Below are positions 28,192-35,661 of a DNA stretch of 49,988 nt, in pieces. Made by a program: the position numbers and the translations under genes. The notes beneath the pieces are model-generated. The model searched no databases, was not told the origin of the DNA, and saw nothing but the letters and a program-made list of their open reading frames with translations. The first letter of the stretch is position 1; every line of letters begins with the position of its first letter. The stretch is from an uncultured Gemmatimonadota bacterium (GTDB taxonomy: Bacteria; Gemmatimonadota; Gemmatimonadetes; Gemmatimonadales; Gemmatimonadaceae). The DNA lies in NCBI GenBank assembly GCA_946479895.1, contig CAMLHT010000001.1:1-49988 (forward strand). Reading direction: 5' to 3'.

Positions 28192-28949
28192 ACTCACCGA
28201 CGAATGCCGGCCGCTCCGCCAGCGTGCGCCCGCGGACGCCCCTCGACCCCGCGCGCGTCACGCTGTCCGTGCTCGTGCCGGTCTACAACGAGCGCAGCAC
28301 CATCGACCTCATCCTCGACGCGATCCACGCGACGCCGATGAAGAAGGAGGTCATCGTCGTCGACGACTGCTCCACCGACGGCAGCGACGAGATCCTCGCC
28401 CGCCTGAAGGAGCAGGGCCAGATCGACATCCTGTTCCGCCAGCCGGTGAACCGGGGCAAGGGCGCCGCGATCCGGAAGGCGATGTCGCTGGCGACCGGTG
28501 ACATCGTCATCGTCCAGGACGCCGACCTCGAATACGATCCTGGCGACTGGCCGGTGATCCTCGAGCCGATCATCGAGGGCAAGGCCGACGCCAGCTTCGG
28601 CTCGCGCTTCCTCGGCGGCCCGCACCGCGTGCTCTACTACTGGCACTCGGTGGGCAACAACTTCCTGACGATGTACAGCAACATGCTGACGAACCTGAAC
28701 CTCACCGACATGGAGACCTGCTACAAGGCGATCCGCGGCGACCTCGCGCGATCGCTGGCGGGGCGGCTCACGTCGGACCGGTTCGGGTTCGAGCCCGAGA
28801 TCACCGCGCTGCTCGCGCGGTCTGATGCGCGCATCTACGAAGTGCCGATCAGCTACGCCGGCCGCACCTACGCGGAAGGCAAGAAGATCGGCTGGAAAGA
28901 CGGAGTGGCGGCCTTTTGGCACATCACACGATTCAACCTGTTCCGGTAA
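28188..28949 (+). CDS. GT2 glycosyltransferase, polyprenyl-phosphate sugar synthase-like
   Basis: The 253-residue product starts at an ATG overlapping the pilR stop. It is a soluble GT-A enzyme: VTLSVLVPVYNERSTIDLIL at the N-terminus, EVIVVDDCSTDGSDEIL, NRGKGAAIRKAMSLATGD, and the nucleotide-sugar/metal motif IVQDADLEYDPGDWP (DAD). These are the hallmarks of the dolichol-/undecaprenyl-phosphate mannose or glucose synthase group (DPM1/GtrB/ArnC-like). The later MYSNMLTNLNLTDMETCYK is also typical of that group. It lacks C-terminal membrane helices. I infer that it charges a polyprenyl-phosphate carrier with one sugar for the membrane glycosyltransferase whose gene overlaps its 3' end. Confidence 0.88.
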
Positions 28950-30718
28950 GACGGCGCGAGGTCTGGGGACTCGCCGCGGCGCTCGTCGTGCTCGCGGTGA
29001 TCTCCTCGTGGATCGGCGTCCGGAACGATTTCACGTACGATGACGTCTTCATCGTGCAGAACAACCAGGCGCTCCGCGATCTCGGGAGCTGGTGGAAGGT
29101 GTTCGGCCAGCCGTACTGGCCCGTCGCCTGGGGCGCCGACGGCTACCGCCCGATCACGATCCTCGCCTTCATGCTCGAGTGGGCGGCGAGCGGAGGCAAG
29201 TCGTGGTTCTTCCACGCCACCAACATCGCGCTCTACGCCGGCGTCTCGGTGGCCGTCTTCTTCCTCGCGCGCACCTGCCTGCCGCTCGCCGCGGCCTGGA
29301 TCGCCGCCGCGTTGTTCGCGGTGCACCCGGTGCACGTCGAGGCCGTGGCCAACGTCGTCGGCCAGGCGGAGCTTCTCGTTGCCGCCTTCATGCTCCCGGC
29401 GATCATCATCTACGTCCGCTCGCGCAACGCCAACGAGCTGACGCCGGCGCGGATGATGGCGATCCTCGCCCTCTACGCCGGCGCCTGCCTCGCCAAGGAG
29501 CACGGCATCGTGCTGCCCATGGTGCTGCTCGCGGCGGAGCTGACGATCGTCGTCGACAAGGCGCCGGTGCGCGAACGCTTCGTGCGCCTCCGTCCCTTCG
29601 TGCTCGGCCTGACCGCGCTGGCGCTGGCCTACCTCCTCGTGCACTTCCGCGTCAGCAGCGTCGTCCCCACGGGCTTCCACGAGTACATCGCGTTCAGCTC
29701 CAGCCAGGTCGGGACGACCGGCCGGTGGTGGACGATGTTCGGCCTCGCGCCGCAGTGGATGCGCCTCCTGCTCTGGCCGCAGAAGCTCTCGACGGAGTAC
29801 GGGCCTCCCGAGTATCCCGTCGTCAGCGCGTTCGAGCCGTACCAGATCTCCGGCATCCTCATCCTGACGGCGCTCGCGTGTCTCGTGGTCGTCGCGAGGC
29901 GCCGCTCGCCGGCGGCGGCATTCGGGGTCGCGTTCGCGCTCATCGCGCTGCTGCCGACGAGCAACTTCCTCGTCCCGACGGGGATCCTTCTCGCCGAGCG
30001 GACGATGTTCCTCCCGAGCGTCGGCGCGATGCTCGCCGTTGGCGCCACCGTGCCCTGGATCTACCTGCGCGCCCGCACGACGCCGATGAAGGCCGCGGCG
30101 GCGGGCGTGCTCGCCGTCCTCCTCGTGCTGGGCGGGTGGCGGTCGCACGTTCGCACGCAGGTGTGGAAGGACAACGACACGCTGTTCGCCCAGTCCGTCG
30201 AGGACGCGCCCTTCGTGTACCGGAGCCACTTCCTGCTCGGCGCCTGGAAGTTCTCCCGGAAGCAGAAGGTCGAGGGCGAGCGCCTGTACCGCGTCGCCAT
30301 GTCGATGTACGATCGCGATCCCTACGTGTACTTCAGCCTTGGCCAGGAATACCTCATGGCGGCGAAGTACGCTCCGGCGGCGGAATACTTCCGCAGGACC
30401 CTCCAGATCGATCCCTCGATCGTCGAGGCCCGCGCGCGCCTGGCGGTCTGCCTGGTCGAGCTGGGCCAGAAGGAGCAGGCCCGGGCCGAGGCGATCCGCG
30501 CCCTGCGGGAAGGCAGCACCAGCCTGGAGTCGATGCAGTACGTCCTGATGAAGGCGGCCGGGAAGTCCTGGTGGCCCCGCCACCGCCGTGCCGTGTCGCA
30601 GTCCGACACGTCGAAATCGCCGGCGGGCTCTAGCAAAGTGCCAAGCGATTCGCAAAACACCGCACCAAAACCGGATCCGGCGGCCGGTCAAAAATCGCAA
30701 GACGTTGAGCTGCAATGA
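28916..30718 (+). CDS. TMTC-like GT-C glycosyltransferase with TPR tail
   Basis: The product has 600 residues if it starts at TTG 28916, 34 bases inside the GT2 gene; no better start lies before the first helix. About 10-11 membrane helices (residues 15-415) carry the luminal-loop motifs of the TMTC/DUF1736 protein O-mannosyltransferase family: NDFTYDDVFIVQNN (acidic pair), YRPITILAF, HPVHVEAVANVVGQAELL, CLAKEHGIVLP and LSTEYGPPE. TPR-like helices follow (about 435-530; YRSHFLLGAWKFSRKQKVEG; AAEYFRRTLQIDPSIVEARA) and a Ser/Pro/Lys-rich tail. Such enzymes move a sugar from a polyprenyl-phosphate donor to Ser/Thr of exported proteins. The nearest candidate acceptor is PilA, encoded next. Confidence 0.82.
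   Translation: MAHHTIQPVPVRRREVWGLAAALVVLAVISSWIGVRNDFTYDDVFIVQNNQALRDLGSWWKVFGQPYWPVAWGADGYRPITILAFMLEWAASGGKSWFFHATNIALYAGVSVAVFFLARTCLPLAAAWIAAALFAVHPVHVEAVANVVGQAELLVAAFMLPAIIIYVRSRNANELTPARMMAILALYAGACLAKEHGIVLPMVLLAAELTIVVDKAPVRERFVRLRPFVLGLTALALAYLLVHFRVSSVVPTGFHEYIAFSSSQVGTTGRWWTMFGLAPQWMRLLLWPQKLSTEYGPPEYPVVSAFEPYQISGILILTALACLVVVARRRSPAAAFGVAFALIALLPTSNFLVPTGILLAERTMFLPSVGAMLAVGATVPWIYLRARTTPMKAAAAGVLAVLLVLGGWRSHVRTQVWKDNDTLFAQSVEDAPFVYRSHFLLGAWKFSRKQKVEGERLYRVAMSMYDRDPYVYFSLGQEYLMAAKYAPAAEYFRRTLQIDPSIVEARARLAVCLVELGQKEQARAEAIRALREGSTSLESMQYVLMKAAGKSWWPRHRRAVSQSDTSKSPAGSSKVPSDSQNTAPKPDPAAGQKSQDVELQ
30592..30610. promoter_or_regulatory. Candidate PilR enhancer (upstream activating sequence)
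   Basis: CGTGTCG-CAGTC-CGACACG is a perfect 7+5+7 palindrome inside the 3' end of the glycosyltransferase gene. Its centre is about 150 bases upstream of the -12 element of the pilA promoter, a usual enhancer distance for NtrC-family activators. Its half site contains TGTC, which recalls described PilR sites. The link to PilR is inference. Confidence 0.5.
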
Positions 30719-30738
30719 CTTGAGCAAGCTCTGGCACA

Positions 30739-30754
30739 CGGCCCGGGCGTTGCT
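30739..30754 (+). promoter_or_regulatory. Sigma-54 (-24/-12) promoter of pilA
   Basis: CGGCCCG-GGCG-TTGCT matches the consensus TGGCACG-N4-TTGCW at all but two positions, with the invariant GG and GC separated by exactly 10 bases. Transcription would start near 30765, giving a leader of about 50 bases with CCGGAG before the pilA ATG. Together with the GAFTGA-bearing PilR encoded upstream this is a coherent circuit. Confidence 0.75.
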
Positions 30755-30816
30755 TTACCATATGGCACCACGCAGGACGTTTTATCGCACGACCCCCTCC
30801 ACCCGGAGTTTTCACA

Positions 30817-31200
30817 ATGCGTAACCGCAAGGGCTTTACCCTCATCGAGCTGCTGATCGTCGTCGTCATCATCGGCATCCTGGCCGCGATCGCGATTCCG
30901 AAGTTCAGCTCAGTGAAGCAGAAGGGCTACAAGACGCAGGCGATCGCCGAGATGCAGTCGCTCAAGACCGCGCAGGAGACGTTCTTCACGGACTCCAACC
31001 GTTATGGCGCGCTGGCCGAGCTGACCTCGTACTCGCACACGTCGAGCGTCGGCACCCCGGTCGTCGACTACAGCACGTCGTACTGGTCGGCCACGCTGAC
31101 GCACCCGCAGATCCCGGGCATGACCTGCATGGTTGCGGTCGCGACGGCGAACACGGTCAAGGTTGGCGCTGGCGAAGGCGAGCCGGTTTGCAACAAGTAA
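30817..31200 (+). CDS. pilA: Type IV major pilin PilA
   Basis: This 127-residue type IVa prepilin has a six-residue leader MRNRKG cut before Phe 1 by prepilin peptidase, followed by FTLIELLIVVVIIGILAAIA with Glu at mature position 5 and IPKF at the helix kink. The globular part has an unusually Ser/Thr-rich centre (LTSYSHTSSVGTPVVDYSTS and SYWSATLTHP, about 13 Ser/Thr in 30) and a C-terminal pair of cysteines (GMTCMVAV...EPVCNK), probably the disulfide-bonded D-region. The start has CCGGAG upstream. It is transcribed alone: sigma-54 promoter before, strong terminator after. It is the likely pilus fibre subunit, and the Ser/Thr-rich patch is a possible glycosylation target. Confidence 0.96.
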   Translation: MRNRKGFTLIELLIVVVIIGILAAIAIPKFSSVKQKGYKTQAIAEMQSLKTAQETFFTDSNRYGALAELTSYSHTSSVGTPVVDYSTSYWSATLTHPQIPGMTCMVAVATANTVKVGAGEGEPVCNK

Positions 31201-31221
31201 CATCGGGTTCCTGATCGAAAG

Positions 31222-31257
31222 GGAAGGCCGGCTCTTCGGAGCCGGCCTTCCTTTTTT
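31222..31257 (+). terminator. Strong intrinsic terminator of pilA
   Basis: GGAAGGCCGGCTC (31222-31234) and GAGCCGGCCTTCC (31239-31251) form a perfect 13-bp stem closed by a TTCG (UUCG) tetraloop and followed by six T (31252-31257). It separates pilA from the minor-pilin genes. Confidence 0.97.
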
Positions 31258-31272
31258 AGAGCCCTGTTTGTT

Positions 31273-31516
31273 CGCTATCCGCTCGGCTGCGGCTGTCGGC
31301 TGTCGGAGTCCGCTAGCGGCCCTCGGCTATCGCTATGGCTCGCTCCCGGCCGTCGGCCCGGCTGATGGCCGCCCGCCTGGCTGATAGCCGCGAGCCCGAC
31401 TGATAGCCGCCGCCCGGCTAGCCGCCCGCCCGACTGATAGCCGCGAGCGAGCCATAGCCATAGCCGAGGGCCGCTAGCCGACTCCGACAGCTGACAGCTG
31501 CAGCCGAGCGGATAGC
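31273..31516. repeat. Large inverted repeat enclosing 19-base tandem repeats
   Basis: Arms 31274-31344 and 31446-31516 are reverse complements at 67 of 71 positions. The 101-base loop holds tandem units of period 19 around CTGATAGCCGC (starts at 31362, 31381, 31400 and 31434; a shortened copy CTAGCCGC at 31418). In a plus-strand RNA two of the four mismatches are G-U pairs and the other two are C-C. I see no target-site duplication or encoded protein. With the pilA terminator it fills the 400-base gap 31201-31600; the remainder (31517-31600) holds only the approach to the minor pilin start. Confidence 0.9.
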
Positions 31517-31600
31517 CGAAAGCCGAAATGCGTCGATTTCGTGCTGATCGCCCCATTTCGATGCCACGCGCACCGCCGCCCGGCCACAGTTTCGGGTCGC

Positions 31601-31957
31601 ATGCGCTCCCGTACTCACCGCCCGCGACGCGGCGCAACACTGATCGAGCTCCTCGTCGCGCTCCTCCTGCTCGATCTCGCGCTCCTCTCGCTCGCGTCAA
31701 TCAGCGCCGTCGCGGCGCGTCGGATCGGCGAGGCGCGTCGCATGCGACGCTCGGTGGCCGCGGCGGGCAATCGTGTGGAGAGCTTCGCTGCCCGGCCGTG
31801 CGCGACGATGGCCGGCGGGAGCGCGATCCTGGAGCGGGGAATGACCGAGAGCTGGACGGTCCGGGCGATCCCGGGCGCCGCCGAGGCCGCGGACTCCGTC
31901 CAGATCCGTTCACTGCCGGGCGCGAACGTGGTCCTCCGCGTCCGCCTTCCGTGCTGA
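31601..31957 (+). CDS. Minor pilin / pseudopilin, PilV/GspI-like
   Basis: From the ATG at 31601 (MRSRTHRPRRGATLIELLVA) the product has 118 residues. It carries a prepilin leader ending RRG, cut before ATLIE (Glu at +5), then a hydrophobic helix LLVALLLLDLALLSLASISA and a basic region AARRIGEARRMRR. The short globular domain has two Cys (RPCATM; final RLPC). Position and length suit the I/V-type minor pilin that primes pilus assembly. An in-frame ATG at 31541 would add 20 residues before the leader and is unlikely. The stop overlaps the next gene by 7 bases, and three minor pilin genes are coupled in a row. Confidence 0.85.
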   Translation: MRSRTHRPRRGATLIELLVALLLLDLALLSLASISAVAARRIGEARRMRRSVAAAGNRVESFAARPCATMAGGSAILERGMTESWTVRAIPGAAEAADSVQIRSLPGANVVLRVRLPC

Positions 31958-32787
31958 GGGCGCGCGCGGGGCATTCGCTGATCGAGGCGATCATCGCGAT
32001 CGGCGTCGGGACGATCGTAGTCGGCCTCACTGCGATGATCGGCTTCCGGCACCAGAGATTTCATCGCGACGTCGTCATCGCCGTGGAACGGACGGAGCAG
32101 CTCGAGCAGATCGCTGCCCTCATGCCCATTTCCCTCCGCTCCATCGCGCCGGGACTCGGCGACATTGCTCCGGGCGCCGCGCGTGACACGTCGCTGGAGT
32201 TCCGGAGCGCGCTCGCGACGAGCGTCGTCTGCGACACGGGCCACGGCACCATCGTCCTCGCGCCGACGCAGGACGCCCCTCGCCTGACCTCCGTGCTGGC
32301 CAGGCCGTCCGCCGGCGACACGGCCTGGGTGCTCGCGCATGACGGCGCGGGCGAGTCGTGGGCGCCGCGGCCGATCACCGGCGTCGCCGACACGCTCGCG
32401 GCCTGCCCCCTCGGCGGCGGCTGGCCCTTCGGCCCGGGCATCCTGCCCGCGCTCGCGTTCAGGTTCGCGAATCCGCTGCCGCCTCCGGGGGCAGTCCTCC
32501 GGGTGACGCGCCCCTGGCGGTACAGCGTCTATCGCGCATCGGACGGAGCCTGGTACCTCGGCGCGAAGGAGTGGAATCCGACGCTCGGTCGATTCAATAC
32601 CATCCAGCCGGTCGGCGGCCCGTTTGCGTCCGGCTCGGCGGGGCTTCGGTTCAGCTACCGCGACTCGGCCGGATCGGTGGTGCCCGCGGCGAGCCCGGAG
32701 ACGAATCGAATCGCGCTCATCGAGGTCACCATCGAGCGGCTGGGGCTCACGGCGATCGCCATCCGGAATCGCCTGCGCGCACCATGA
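31951..32787 (+). CDS. Minor pilin / pseudopilin, PilW/GspJ-like
   Basis: This frame starts at GTG 31951, overlapping the previous stop, and gives 278 residues. The prepilin motif is RARAG-HSLIEAIIAIGVGT: His rather than Phe at +1, but Glu retained at +5. A hydrophobic helix runs to about residue 30, then HQRFHRDVVIAVERTEQLEQ. The large beta-rich globular domain contains two Cys (VVCDTG, LAACPLG) and ends RLGLTAIAIRNRLRAP. The size and gene order (I, J, K) match the W/J-type minor pilin. A ATGA overlap couples it to the next gene. The low conservation of the globular part is normal for this class. Confidence 0.78.
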   Translation: MLRARAGHSLIEAIIAIGVGTIVVGLTAMIGFRHQRFHRDVVIAVERTEQLEQIAALMPISLRSIAPGLGDIAPGAARDTSLEFRSALATSVVCDTGHGTIVLAPTQDAPRLTSVLARPSAGDTAWVLAHDGAGESWAPRPITGVADTLAACPLGGGWPFGPGILPALAFRFANPLPPPGAVLRVTRPWRYSVYRASDGAWYLGAKEWNPTLGRFNTIQPVGGPFASGSAGLRFSYRDSAGSVVPAASPETNRIALIEVTIERLGLTAIAIRNRLRAP

Positions 32788-33587
32788 CTCGCCGAAAGGG
32801 AATGGCTCTGGTGGCGACAATCGCGGTAGTGTCGCTGGTGGCAATCCTTGGTGTCGCTACACTGTCACTGTCTTCCAGGCTGCGTCAGGGAAGCTCGCTC
32901 TCGCTGCGCGCCGCTCACTCCGACGCGGCGGTCGTGTTCGGGCTCGGCTCCGCGATCGCCGAGTGGAGGCCAAGGGCGCTGGGCCAGCTCGCGGTCGGGG
33001 CGACCCAGCGCTTCTCGGTCGAGGCGCCGGGGATGGCGGTCGGCGTGGTCGTCTCCGTGACGCGAGTGGATGCCGAAATCTTCTGGACCGTTGCCGAGGT
33101 GACGGCGTCCGATGGCTCGACGCGCCGCGAGCATCTTCTCCTCCGGGCCAGCCGGCCGTGCGCCGACGTCGTGACTTCGGCCGACAGCTCGAACGTCGGC
33201 GATCTCGATGGACTCGCGATCGATTCACTGGCGAGCGGGGCAGACGTTTCCCTGCCGGCGGGCGCGTCGTGGCTCGCAGCCGATGGAGTCGTCCACGCCG
33301 CAGGCGACCTGTTCGTCGCCGGAGGCTCCGCGACGGGGATTCTCATCGTCGAGGGCCGGCTCTTCGTCACGCCGGCGTTCGTCTATTCGGGTATCGTCGT
33401 CGCCCGGGGCGGGATCGAGGCCTCCGGAGCGGGGAACAGCCTGAGTGGCGCTGTGAGGGTTTCCGGAAGCTCGCCACTTGCCGGAACGGCGGCCGTCAAT
33501 CGAAGCGTTCCCGATGTGGAAGTCGTTCTGGCAAAATACGTTAGGCCACGTCCGGTGGCCGGAAGAGCCTGGTCCGAGCTCTATTAG
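32784..33587 (+). CDS. Minor pilin / pseudopilin, PilX/GspK-like
   Basis: The 267-residue product starts at the ATG overlapping the previous stop. Its leader RRKG precedes MALVATIAVVSLVAILGVAT, a hydrophobic helix that lacks Glu at +5 (Ala instead), as is typical of GspK/PilX tip subunits. The globular part is beta-rich with a segment rich in Gly/Ala/Ser (GDLFVAGGSATGILIVEG; GIVVARGGIEASGAGNS) that could be a right-handed beta-helix-like fold. It contains a single visible Cys (RPCADVV). This completes an I-J-K set that could cap and prime the pilus. It is followed by a 227-base gap before pilM. Confidence 0.75.
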   Translation: MTRRKGMALVATIAVVSLVAILGVATLSLSSRLRQGSSLSLRAAHSDAAVVFGLGSAIAEWRPRALGQLAVGATQRFSVEAPGMAVGVVVSVTRVDAEIFWTVAEVTASDGSTRREHLLLRASRPCADVVTSADSSNVGDLDGLAIDSLASGADVSLPAGASWLAADGVVHAAGDLFVAGGSATGILIVEGRLFVTPAFVYSGIVVARGGIEASGAGNSLSGAVRVSGSSPLAGTAAVNRSVPDVEVVLAKYVRPRPVAGRAWSELY

Positions 33588-33725
33588 GCGCGCCAAACCG
33601 GGAAAAAGCGCTTTAGCAGGTTCTCAGGCGGATGACGTGGCGGCGTGAAGAGGCTCGCGGTGCGGCCTCTGTTACCTGTGCTCGCGTTGGTCGTGTTCCC
33701 GACGCGGCTGCTGTCGTCTCGCTCC

Positions 33726-33742
33726 GATCACGCAAAGTGATC
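33726..33742. promoter_or_regulatory. Palindrome upstream of pilM
   Basis: GATCAC-GCAAA-GTGATC is a perfect 6+5+6 inverted repeat, 73 bases before the pilM start, in the 227-base gap 33588-33814. Position and symmetry suggest a regulator site for the pilMNOPQ operon. I see no convincing -24/-12 or -35/-10 pair in this gap and no other feature. Confidence 0.4.
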
Positions 33743-33814
33743 TGGGACACGGCCATACAGCCAGCCACATAAGGAAGTAGTTGCACTGTGGCGGTCCCTT
33801 CCCGTTAGACCCAA

Positions 33815-34861
33815 ATGGCAATCTCCTTCGGTCGCAAGAAGACCACGGTTGGTCTGGATATCGGCTCGGGCCTGATCAAGGTCGCCGTTATCGATCATTC
33901 GAAGAAGAACCAGCCGGAGCTGGTTCGTGCGGCCATCGCCCCGCTTGCCGCGGATGCGATCGTCGAAGGCGAGGTCATGGATCCGGGCATCGTCGCCGAG
34001 GCCATCCGCACGGCGATGGCGAGCGCGGGGGTGACCACTAGGGACGTCGTGATCGCCGTCGGCGGACGGGACGTCATCGTCAAGAAGATCCAGATCGAGC
34101 GGGTGAAGGAGCAGCAGGTGCGCGAGCTCCTGCGGTGGGAAGCCGAGCAGCACGTGCCGTTCGACGTGGAGTCGGTGGAGCTCGATCACCAGACGCTCGA
34201 TCCCGACGGCACCGGCCCGCAGATGGACGTCCTGCTCGTCGCGGCGAAGCGGGAGCTGATCCAGGCGAAGCAGCGCGTGCTCGACGAGGCGGGGCTCACG
34301 GCGGTGATCGTCGACGTCGAGTCGTTCGCCCTGCACAACGGCTTCGAGGTCAACCATCCGGATGCCATGACGGGGATCGTCGGCCTGCTCAACATCGGCC
34401 ACGACGTCACCAACATCAACGTGCTCGAGGACGGCGTGCCGATCCTGTCGCGCGACGTCGCCGTCGGCACGCGGCGCCTGCGCGAGGACCTCATGCGCGA
34501 ACGCGGCCTGGGCGACGACGAGGCGGAGAAGCTGCTCCAGGGCTTCGATCGCTCGCCGCACCTCGACGCCGTGATCGAGACGCGCGGCGAGGAGATCGCC
34601 GTCGGCGTCGACCGCGCCGTCGCCTTCATCCAGCAGAACAACCGCTCGGCGGAAATCCGCCAGATCTACACCTGCGGTGGCGGTGCCCGGATCCCCGGGC
34701 TCAATCAGGCGCTCGCCATGCGGCTGCGCATGAACGTCCAGCAGGCCAATCCGCTGGCGAACATCAGGGTGCGTGACGGCGCTCTCGAATCGCTCGTCAC
34801 AGATGAGGTTTCCCCGCTGCTTATGCTACCGATCGGCCTCGCGCTCCGGCAGGTCGCCTGA
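33815..34861 (+). CDS. pilM: Type IV pilus assembly ATPase-like protein PilM
   Basis: The 348-residue cytoplasmic protein has an actin/FtsA-like fold: KKTTVGLDIGSGLIKVAVID at the N-terminus (phosphate 1), RDVVIAVGGRDVIVKKIQIE, GLLNIGHDVTNINVLEDG (phosphate 2) and IYTCGGGARIPGLNQALA (adenosine motif). PilM binds the short cytoplasmic tail of PilN and couples the alignment complex to the motor. Its N-terminus and length match PilM of Myxococcus and Pseudomonas (about 350). It opens the pilMNOPQ operon. The gap to pilN is 34 bases. Confidence 0.96.
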   Translation: MAISFGRKKTTVGLDIGSGLIKVAVIDHSKKNQPELVRAAIAPLAADAIVEGEVMDPGIVAEAIRTAMASAGVTTRDVVIAVGGRDVIVKKIQIERVKEQQVRELLRWEAEQHVPFDVESVELDHQTLDPDGTGPQMDVLLVAAKRELIQAKQRVLDEAGLTAVIVDVESFALHNGFEVNHPDAMTGIVGLLNIGHDVTNINVLEDGVPILSRDVAVGTRRLREDLMRERGLGDDEAEKLLQGFDRSPHLDAVIETRGEEIAVGVDRAVAFIQQNNRSAEIRQIYTCGGGARIPGLNQALAMRLRMNVQQANPLANIRVRDGALESLVTDEVSPLLMLPIGLALRQVA

Positions 34862-34895
34862 TGACGAGCTCCCGGCCATACGGCTTCGACACGCC

Positions 34896-35660
34896 ATGAT
34901 CGAGATCAATCTGCTCCCTGGTGGAGCTCGCAAGAAGGCAGCGTCCGGCGGGGCGTCCCTGAACATGGGGGCGATGCTCGCGGGCCTGAACGAGCGCATG
35001 GGCGACAAGGTGCTGATCGGCAGCGTCGCCGTGATGCTCATTGCCGCCGCCGCCGGTGGGTACCTCTACTATCGCCAGACGCACGACCGCACGGTGGCCG
35101 AGGCGCGCCTGGAGAAGGCGCTCGAGGATTCGACGCGCTTCGCCAAGGTCGTGGCCGCGCGGAACATCGCCGAGGCCAAGCGCGACACGCTGCTGCGCCA
35201 GGTCAACCTCATTCGCGCCATCGACGACGACCGGTACATCTGGCCGCACATCATGGACGAGGTGAGCCGCGCGCTGCCGGCGTACACGTGGCTCATCAGC
35301 CTCACCTACGGCGGCGCGCCCGCCGGCGCGGTGAACGTGGTGGCCTCGCCGCCCGCGCCGAAGCCCAAGCCGTCCGACACGACGGGTGGCGTGAGGAAGG
35401 TTCCCGCGCTCCCGACCACCATTCCCCGCGACGCGATCACCCTGCGGCTCTCGGGCCGCACGGTCGACATCCAGGCGATGACCCAGTTCATGCAGGATCT
35501 CGAGAACTCGCCGTTCTTCTCCGGCGTGTTCAACGAGCGCACGACGCCGGCGGGTGACCGGTCGCAGGGCGACTTCTTCAACTTCCAGCTGACGATGCAG
35601 TACACGCGCCCGGATTCGTCCGCCGTGCGCCGGGTTCCGCTCGTCGCGTCGGGCCGCTGA
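34896..35660 (+). CDS. pilN: Type IV pilus alignment protein PilN
   Basis: I choose the ATG at 34896, which gives the diagnostic N-terminus MIEINLLPGG, whose INLLP segment inserts in PilM. The product has 254 residues, longer than the usual 180-200. One membrane helix (about 42-62, VLIGSVAVMLIAAAAGGYLY) is followed by a coiled coil (ARLEKALEDSTRFAKVVAA) and a ferredoxin-like periplasmic domain with a Pro/Lys-rich insertion (VASPPAPKPKPSDTTGG). The insertion explains the extra length. It pairs with PilO in the inner-membrane complex; pilO begins one base after its stop. Confidence 0.94.
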   Translation: MIEINLLPGGARKKAASGGASLNMGAMLAGLNERMGDKVLIGSVAVMLIAAAAGGYLYYRQTHDRTVAEARLEKALEDSTRFAKVVAARNIAEAKRDTLLRQVNLIRAIDDDRYIWPHIMDEVSRALPAYTWLISLTYGGAPAGAVNVVASPPAPKPKPSDTTGGVRKVPALPTTIPRDAITLRLSGRTVDIQAMTQFMQDLENSPFFSGVFNERTTPAGDRSQGDFFNFQLTMQYTRPDSSAVRRVPLVASGR

Positions 35661-35661
35661 C

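Noticed and set aside
28916..30739. Long minus-strand frame antisense to the glycosyltransferase
   Set aside because: It is a composition artefact of high-GC coding DNA; the plus-strand protein has clear membrane helices and family motifs.
30733..30754. TGGCAC at 30732-30737 as the -24 element of pilA
   Set aside because: The distance from its GG to the GC of TTGCT is 17 bases instead of 10; the GG at 30740-30741 has the right spacing.
31133..31384. 83-codon frame starting inside pilA
   Set aside because: It overlaps pilA, its terminator and the inverted repeat; it is a by-product of repeat composition.
31362..31444. 19-base tandem units as a CRISPR array
   Set aside because: Units abut with no unique spacers of constant length, they sit inside an inverted repeat, and no cas genes are near.
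31273..31516. Insertion sequence or transposon
   Set aside because: No transposase frame and no target-site duplication were found; only a non-autonomous element remains possible.
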